DNA from: Phenylobacterium sp. CCH9-H3
GTDB taxonomy: Bacteria > Pseudomonadota > Alphaproteobacteria > Caulobacterales > Caulobacteraceae
NCBI RefSeq assembly: GCF_001557235.1
Contig: NZ_LSJI01000235.1
Span: 1 to 8,882, forward strand
Direction of reading: 5' to 3'
Length of the DNA: 8,882 bases
Part shown: positions 4,613 to 8,882 of the stretch, in pieces
Layout of the letters: every line of letters begins with the position of its first letter
Numbering within the stretch: position 1 is the first letter of the stretch
Translations under genes and position numbers: made by a program
Notes under the pieces: model-generated
Databases searched by the model: none
What the model was told of the DNA's origin: nothing
Seen by the model: only the letters and a program-made list of their open reading frames with translations

Positions 4613-7564
4613 ATGGCGGACGACGCAGGCCTCATCAACGAAGTGATGGCCGAGACCTCTTTCCTCTACGGCGGCAATGCGGCCTTCGTGGAGGATCTCT
4701 ACGCGAAATGGGCGGCCGACCCGAATTCGGTCGCCCCGTCCTGGCAGGCGTTCTTCGCCTCGCTGCTCGACGGCAAGTCGGACGTGGCCCGCGCCGCCGG
4801 CAAGCCCGCCTGGGCCAAGACCGAAACCCCGCACGCCCGCCCCGACTGGATGAGCGCCATCGACGGGCTGTGGCCCGCGGTCGAAGCCAAGCTCGGCAAG
4901 GCGATCGAGGACAAGAAGCCCACCGCCTCGGTGGACGAGGTCCGCGCCGCCACCCTCGACAGCCTGCGCGCCATCATGATGATCCGCGCCTACCGGATGC
5001 GCGGCCACCTGAAGGCCAACCTGGACCCGCTGGGCATCGCGACCACGCCGGGCGACGCCTCGGAACTGGACCCGGCCACCTACGGCTTCGCCGAGGCCGA
5101 CTTCGACCGGCCGATCTTCCTGGACTTCGTGCTGGGTCTCGAGACCGCCAGCATCCGCGAGATCCTGGAGATCCTGCGCCGGACCTACTGCGGCAACGTG
5201 GGCGTGCAGTACATGCACGTCTCCGACCCGAAGGAGAAGGCCTGGCTGCAGGAGCGCATCGAGGGCCGCGACAAGGAGATCGTCTTCACCAAGGAGGGCA
5301 AGGTCGCCATCCTGAAGAAGCTGATCGAGACGCAAGGGTTCGAGCAGTTCCTGCACCGCCGCTTCCCCGGCACCAAGCGCTTCGGCCTGGACGGCGGCGA
5401 GGCCATGGTCCCGGCGCTGGAGCAGATCATCAAGCGCGGCGGCGCCATGGGCGTGAAGGACATCGTCCTGGGCATGCCGCACCGCGGACGCCTGAACGTG
5501 CTGGCCGCCGTGATGGGCAAGCCGTACCACATCATCTTCCACGAGTTCCAAGGCGGCTCGGCCGTGCCCTCCGACGTGCAGGGCTCGGGCGACGTGAAGT
5601 ACCATCTGGGCGCCTCGTCGGACCGCGAGTTCGACGGCAACAGCGTGCACCTGTCGCTGACGGCCAACCCCAGCCACCTGGAGATCGTCAACCCGGTGGT
5701 GATCGGGAAGGTGCGCGCCAAGCAGGCCTTCACCCTGCGCGAGCAGCCGAACGCCGGCCGCGGCCACGTGCTGCCGCTGCTGCTGCACGGCGATGCGGCC
5801 TTCGCGGGCCAGGGCGTGGTGGCCGAGTGCTTCGCGCTGTCGGGCCTGCGCGGCTACGGCGTCGGCGGCACCATGCACTTCGTGGTCAACAACCAGATCG
5901 GCTTCACCACCAGCCCCAAGAACAGCCGCTCGTCGCCCTATCCGACCGACGTGGCCCTGATGGTGGAAACGCCCATCTTCCACGTGAACGGGGACGACCC
6001 CGAGGCCGTGACCTTCGCCGCCAAGGTGGGCACCGAGTACCGCCAGCTGTTCGGCAAGGACGTGGTCATCGACATGTTCTGCTACCGGCGCTTCGGTCAC
6101 AACGAGGGGGACGACCCCACGATGACCCAGCCGCTGATGTACGCGAAGATCAAGAACCACCCGTCGGTGCGCGACCTCTACGCGACGCGCCTGGTGGGCG
6201 AGGGCGTCTGCAGCCAGGCCGACGTCGACGGCTGGATCGCCGATTTCGACAAGTTCCTGGACGAGGAGTTCGAGGCCGGCAAGCAGTACAAGGCCAACAA
6301 GGCCGACTGGCTGGACGGCAAGTGGTCGGGCCTGAAGCTGCCCACCGGCGACGAGCGGTTCGCCACCGGCGTGCCGAAGCAGAAGCTGCTGGACCTCGGC
6401 CGCAAGCTGACTTCGGTCCCCGAGCGGATCGCGGTTCACAAGACGGTCGAGCGGGTGATCGCCGCCCGCCGCGAGGCCATTGAGGCCGGCGTCGGGCTGG
6501 ACTGGGCCACCGCCGAGAGCCTGGCTTTCGCCAGCCTGCTGGACCAGGGCTATCCGGTGCGCCTCAGCGGCCAGGACAGCGTGCGCGGCACGTTCAGCCA
6601 GCGCCACTCGGGCATCATCGACCAGAAGACCGAGGAAGTTTACTTCCCGCTTCGGAACCTCGGCCCCGGCCAGGCGCACTTCGAGGTGCTGGATTCAGCG
6701 CTGTCGGAAGAGGCCGTGCTGGGCTTCGAGTACGGCTTCTCGCTGACCGACCCGGACACCCTGACCCTGTGGGAAGGCCAGTTCGGCGACTTCGTGAACG
6801 GCGCCCAGGTGGTGATCGACCAGTTCATCAGCTCGGGCGAGCGCAAGTGGCTGCGCATGAGCGGCCTCGTGATGCTGCTGCCGCACGGCTACGAGGGCCA
6901 GGGGCCCGAGCACTCGTCGGCGCGCCTGGAGCGGTTCCTGCAGCTCTGCGCGGAAGACAATATGCAGGTGGTCAACTGCACCACCCCGGCGAACTACTTC
7001 CACGTCCTGCGTCGCCAGCTGCTGCGGGAATACCGCAAGCCGCTGATCGTCATGACGCCCAAGAGCCTGCTGCGCCACAAGCGCGCGGTGTCCGACCTGG
7101 CCGACCTGGCCGAGGGCACCGGGTTCCACCGGGTGATGGTGGACGGCGCCGAGGCGGGCTGCGACGTGGGCGGCGTGACGCTGAAGCCCGACGCCGAGAT
7201 CACGCGGGTCATCGCCTGCTCGGGCAAGGTCTACTTCGACCTCGTGGAGCAACGCGCCAAGACCGGCCGCGACGACGTCTACATCCTGCGCCTGGAGCAG
7301 TTCTATCCCTGGCCGCTGAAGTCGCTCAGCAACGAGCTGAAGCGGTTCAAGAACGCCGAGCTGGTGTGGTGCCAGGAGGAGCCCAAGAACATGGGCGGCT
7401 GGCAGTTCGTCGACCCCTGGCTGGAGCTGACGCTGGAGCGCATGAACGTGAAGGCCAAGCGCGCCCGATACGTGGGCCGCCCGGCCTCGGCGTCCACGGC
7501 CGCCGGCCTGATGAGCCGCCACCTGAAGGAACTCGAAGCGTTCCTCACGGAAGCCTTCGCCTAG
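4613..7564 (+). CDS. sucA: 2-oxoglutarate dehydrogenase E1 component
   Basis: This thiamine-diphosphate-dependent E1 subunit decarboxylates 2-oxoglutarate and passes the succinyl group to the lipoyl arm of SucB. The 983-residue protein is close to the family length (933 in E. coli). The N-terminal E2-interaction segment is [17 protein letters not shown] (17-33). It is followed by [14 protein letters not shown] (128-141) and [20 protein letters not shown] (251-270). The catalytic core has GMPHRGRLN (287-295), NPSHLE (352-357), the thiamine-diphosphate/Mg motif starting at GD (393-394) and ending at NNQIGF (426-431), and GHNEGDDP (495-502). The C-terminal part shows GTFSQRHSG (659-667), [19 protein letters not shown] (757-775) and [12 protein letters not shown] (919-930). 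ATG 4613 is chosen for GGAAGG eight bases upstream and the MADDAGL start. A TTG at 4547 in the same frame is less likely. The gene lies 82 bases after sucD. Confidence 0.98.
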   Translation: MADDAGLINEVMAETSFLYGGNAAFVEDLYAKWAADPNSVAPSWQAFFASLLDGKSDVARAAGKPAWAKTETPHARPDWMSAIDGLWPAVEAKLGKAIEDKKPTASVDEVRAATLDSLRAIMMIRAYRMRGHLKANLDPLGIATTPGDASELDPATYGFAEADFDRPIFLDFVLGLETASIREILEILRRTYCGNVGVQYMHVSDPKEKAWLQERIEGRDKEIVFTKEGKVAILKKLIETQGFEQFLHRRFPGTKRFGLDGGEAMVPALEQIIKRGGAMGVKDIVLGMPHRGRLNVLAAVMGKPYHIIFHEFQGGSAVPSDVQGSGDVKYHLGASSDREFDGNSVHLSLTANPSHLEIVNPVVIGKVRAKQAFTLREQPNAGRGHVLPLLLHGDAAFAGQGVVAECFALSGLRGYGVGGTMHFVVNNQIGFTTSPKNSRSSPYPTDVALMVETPIFHVNGDDPEAVTFAAKVGTEYRQLFGKDVVIDMFCYRRFGHNEGDDPTMTQPLMYAKIKNHPSVRDLYATRLVGEGVCSQADVDGWIADFDKFLDEEFEAGKQYKANKADWLDGKWSGLKLPTGDERFATGVPKQKLLDLGRKLTSVPERIAVHKTVERVIAARREAIEAGVGLDWATAESLAFASLLDQGYPVRLSGQDSVRGTFSQRHSGIIDQKTEEVYFPLRNLGPGQAHFEVLDSALSEEAVLGFEYGFSLTDPDTLTLWEGQFGDFVNGAQVVIDQFISSGERKWLRMSGLVMLLPHGYEGQGPEHSSARLERFLQLCAEDNMQVVNCTTPANYFHVLRRQLLREYRKPLIVMTPKSLLRHKRAVSDLADLAEGTGFHRVMVDGAEAGCDVGGVTLKPDAEITRVIACSGKVYFDLVEQRAKTGRDDVYILRLEQFYPWPLKSLSNELKRFKNAELVWCQEEPKNMGGWQFVDPWLELTLERMNVKAKRARYVGRPASASTAAGLMSRHLKELEAFLTEAFA

Positions 7565-7602
7565 ACTTTCCGCTATCCCCACTCTGTTTGTGTCCGAGAC
7601 CC

Positions 7603-7608
7603 AAGGAG
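7603..7608 (+). promoter_or_regulatory. sucB ribosome binding site
   Basis: AAGGAG lies 11 bases before the ATG at 7620, a somewhat long spacing. It supports that start over the in-frame GTG at 7590, which lies upstream of the site, and the protein family clearly begins at the MADIMTP sequence. Confidence 0.75.
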
Positions 7609-7619
7609 CCGATCCCCCA

Positions 7620-8837
7620 ATGGCCGACATCATGACCCCCGCCCTCGGTGAATCCGTCACCGAAGCCACCGTGGCGCGCTGGGCGAAGAAGGCCGGCGAT
7701 GCGGTCCGCAAGGACGAGATCCTGGTGGAGCTGGAAACCGACAAGGTGAGCCTGGAAGTGGCGGCCCCGTCGGACGGCGTGCTGGCCGAGATCACCGCCG
7801 AGGAGGGCGCGACCGTCGAGCCCGGCGCGGTGCTGGGCAAGATCAGCGAAGGCGGCGCGGCGGCGGCGGCCCCGAAGGCCGAAGCCCCCAAGGCCGAGGC
7901 GCCCAAGCCCGCGCCGAAGCCGGAATCCGCCCCCGCCCCGGCCGCAAAAGCGGCGGCGGAGCCGGTGCTGGCGCCCTCGGCCCAGCGCATCGCCGCCGAG
8001 AACAACCTGGAGCCCGCCGCCATCCCGGGCAGCGGCAAGGACGGCCGCGTGACCAAGGGCGACGCCCTGGCCGCCCTGGAAGCCCGCGCCAAGGCCCCGG
8101 CCCCAGCGCCCGCGCCGGCCGCGCCTCGCGCCGTCCACGAGCGCGAGGAGCGGGTGAAGATGACCCGCCTGCGGCAGACCATCGCGCGCCGGCTGAAGGA
8201 GGCCCAGAACAGCGCCGCCATGCTGACCACCTTCAACGAGGTGGACATGACCGAGGTCATGGCGCTGCGGAACGCCTACAAGGACGTGTTCGAGAAGAAG
8301 CACGGCGTGAAGCTGGGCTTCATGTCCTTCTTCGTGAAGGCGGTGATCCACGGCCTGAAGCAGGTGCCGGACGTCAACGCCGAGATCGACGGCACGGACA
8401 TCATCTACAAGAATCACTACGACATCTCGGTCGCCGTCGGCACCGAGAAGGGCCTGGTGACGCCCGTGGTTCGCGACGCCGACGCCATGAGCCTGGCCGA
8501 CATCGAGAAGGAGATCGGCGCCCTGGGCAAGAAAGCCCGGGACGGCGCCCTCTCGATGGAGGACCTGCAGGGCGGCACCTTCACCATCTCGAACGGCGGC
8601 ATTTACGGCTCGCTGATGTCGACGCCGATCCTGAATCCGCCGCAGTCGGGCATCCTGGGCATGCACAAAATCCAGGAGCGGCCGATGGTCGTGAACGGCC
8701 AGATCGTGGCGCGTCCGATGATGTACCTGGCCCTGAGCTACGATCACCGGATCGTCGACGGCAAGGGCGCGGTGACGTTCCTGGTCCACGTCAAGGAAGC
8801 CATCGAGGACCCGCAGCGCCTGCTGCTGGACGTCTGA
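7620..8837 (+). CDS. sucB: Dihydrolipoyllysine-residue succinyltransferase (2-oxoglutarate dehydrogenase E2)
   Basis: This E2 core subunit (also called OdhB) accepts the succinyl group from SucA on a lipoyl arm and transfers it to CoA. The 405-residue protein has one lipoyl domain (about 1-77), with lipoylated Lys42 in ETDKVSLEV (39-47). An Ala/Pro/Lys linker follows (79-116) and includes tandem PKAEA units from residue 85. A peripheral subunit-binding domain for E3/E1 covers about 117-156 ([23 protein letters not shown]). After a second Ala-Pro linker (159-169) comes the catalytic acyltransferase domain (176-405). The domain ends with the active-site motif SYDHRIVDG (373-381), with His376 and Asp380. 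Other family marks are [20 protein letters not shown] (321-340). The length matches E. coli SucB (405). It follows sucA by 55 bases. An E3 gene (lpd) would be expected further right but is not in the window. Confidence 0.99.
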   Translation: MADIMTPALGESVTEATVARWAKKAGDAVRKDEILVELETDKVSLEVAAPSDGVLAEITAEEGATVEPGAVLGKISEGGAAAAAPKAEAPKAEAPKPAPKPESAPAPAAKAAAEPVLAPSAQRIAAENNLEPAAIPGSGKDGRVTKGDALAALEARAKAPAPAPAPAAPRAVHEREERVKMTRLRQTIARRLKEAQNSAAMLTTFNEVDMTEVMALRNAYKDVFEKKHGVKLGFMSFFVKAVIHGLKQVPDVNAEIDGTDIIYKNHYDISVAVGTEKGLVTPVVRDADAMSLADIEKEIGALGKKARDGALSMEDLQGGTFTISNGGIYGSLMSTPILNPPQSGILGMHKIQERPMVVNGQIVARPMMYLALSYDHRIVDGKGAVTFLVHVKEAIEDPQRLLLDV

Positions 8838-8882
8838 TCCCCCACGGCGGTCGGGCGGCTCGATCACGGCGATCCCGAGGCG

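Noticed and set aside
4406..6679. 757-codon open frame on the minus strand
   Set aside because: It lies antisense to sucD/sucA. Its translation is His/Gly/Val/Leu-rich low-complexity sequence typical of the mirror frame of GC-rich genes, with no recognisable domain.
7565..7619. Possible internal promoter before sucB (GCTATCCC near 7572)
   Set aside because: The -10-like element has no acceptable -35 partner at the right distance.
7872..7922. Tandem PKAEA-coding repeat in sucB considered as a mobile or recombinational repeat
   Set aside because: Ala/Pro/Lys linkers with such repeats are normal in E2 subunits and are explained by protein function.
6695..8260. 521-codon minus-strand frame
   Set aside because: It is antisense to sucA and sucB; the Ala/Gly-rich part mirrors the SucB Ala-Pro linker.

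Overview
The window looks like chromosomal DNA of a very GC-rich alphaproteobacterium, most likely from Caulobacterales (Caulobacter, Phenylobacterium or Brevundimonas type). The grounds are the strong G/C third-position bias, the sucC-sucD-sucA-sucB gene order typical of Alphaproteobacteria, and a promoter upstream of sucC that fits the Caulobacter housekeeping consensus. The genus is inferred and was not tested by any search.

Layout. Positions 1-147 hold the 5' end of a minus-strand gene for an unrecognised protein with one predicted membrane segment; the rest lies outside the window. Positions 148-269 are a divergent intergenic region with a perfect 10-bp inverted repeat over that gene's ribosome binding site and an adjoining 18-bp palindrome. 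A RimJ/RimL-type GNAT acetyltransferase follows at 270-809 on plus. It converges, with four bases between the stop codons, on a minus-strand membrane-anchored LytTR transcription factor (814-1581). Divergent from that regulator is a DUF2306 multi-pass membrane protein (1736-2284). The 154-bp region between these two is rich in repeats, including a perfect 11-bp inverted repeat that covers the DUF2306 ribosome binding site.

The right three quarters (2366-8837) is a TCA-cycle operon. It has one recognisable promoter (2366-2393) and a short leader, followed by sucC and sucD (succinyl-CoA synthetase beta and alpha), sucA (2-oxoglutarate dehydrogenase E1) and sucB (E2 succinyltransferase). SucA and SucB, with an E3 lipoamide dehydrogenase not seen here, convert 2-oxoglutarate to succinyl-CoA and NADH. 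SucCD then turns succinyl-CoA into succinate with nucleoside triphosphate formation. Gaps are 3 bp (sucC-sucD), 82 bp (sucD-sucA) and 55 bp (sucA-sucB), and nothing seen between them looks like a factor-independent terminator. Positions 8838-8882 show nothing I can assign.

The operon is ordinary core metabolism. The least explained part is the LytTR/DUF2306 divergent pair and its repeat-rich intergenic region. Several leaders also contain inverted repeats that could mask ribosome binding sites. In DNA this GC-rich some such pairings will arise by chance, so these are hypotheses. No RNA genes, insertion sequences, CRISPR arrays or phage genes were seen.
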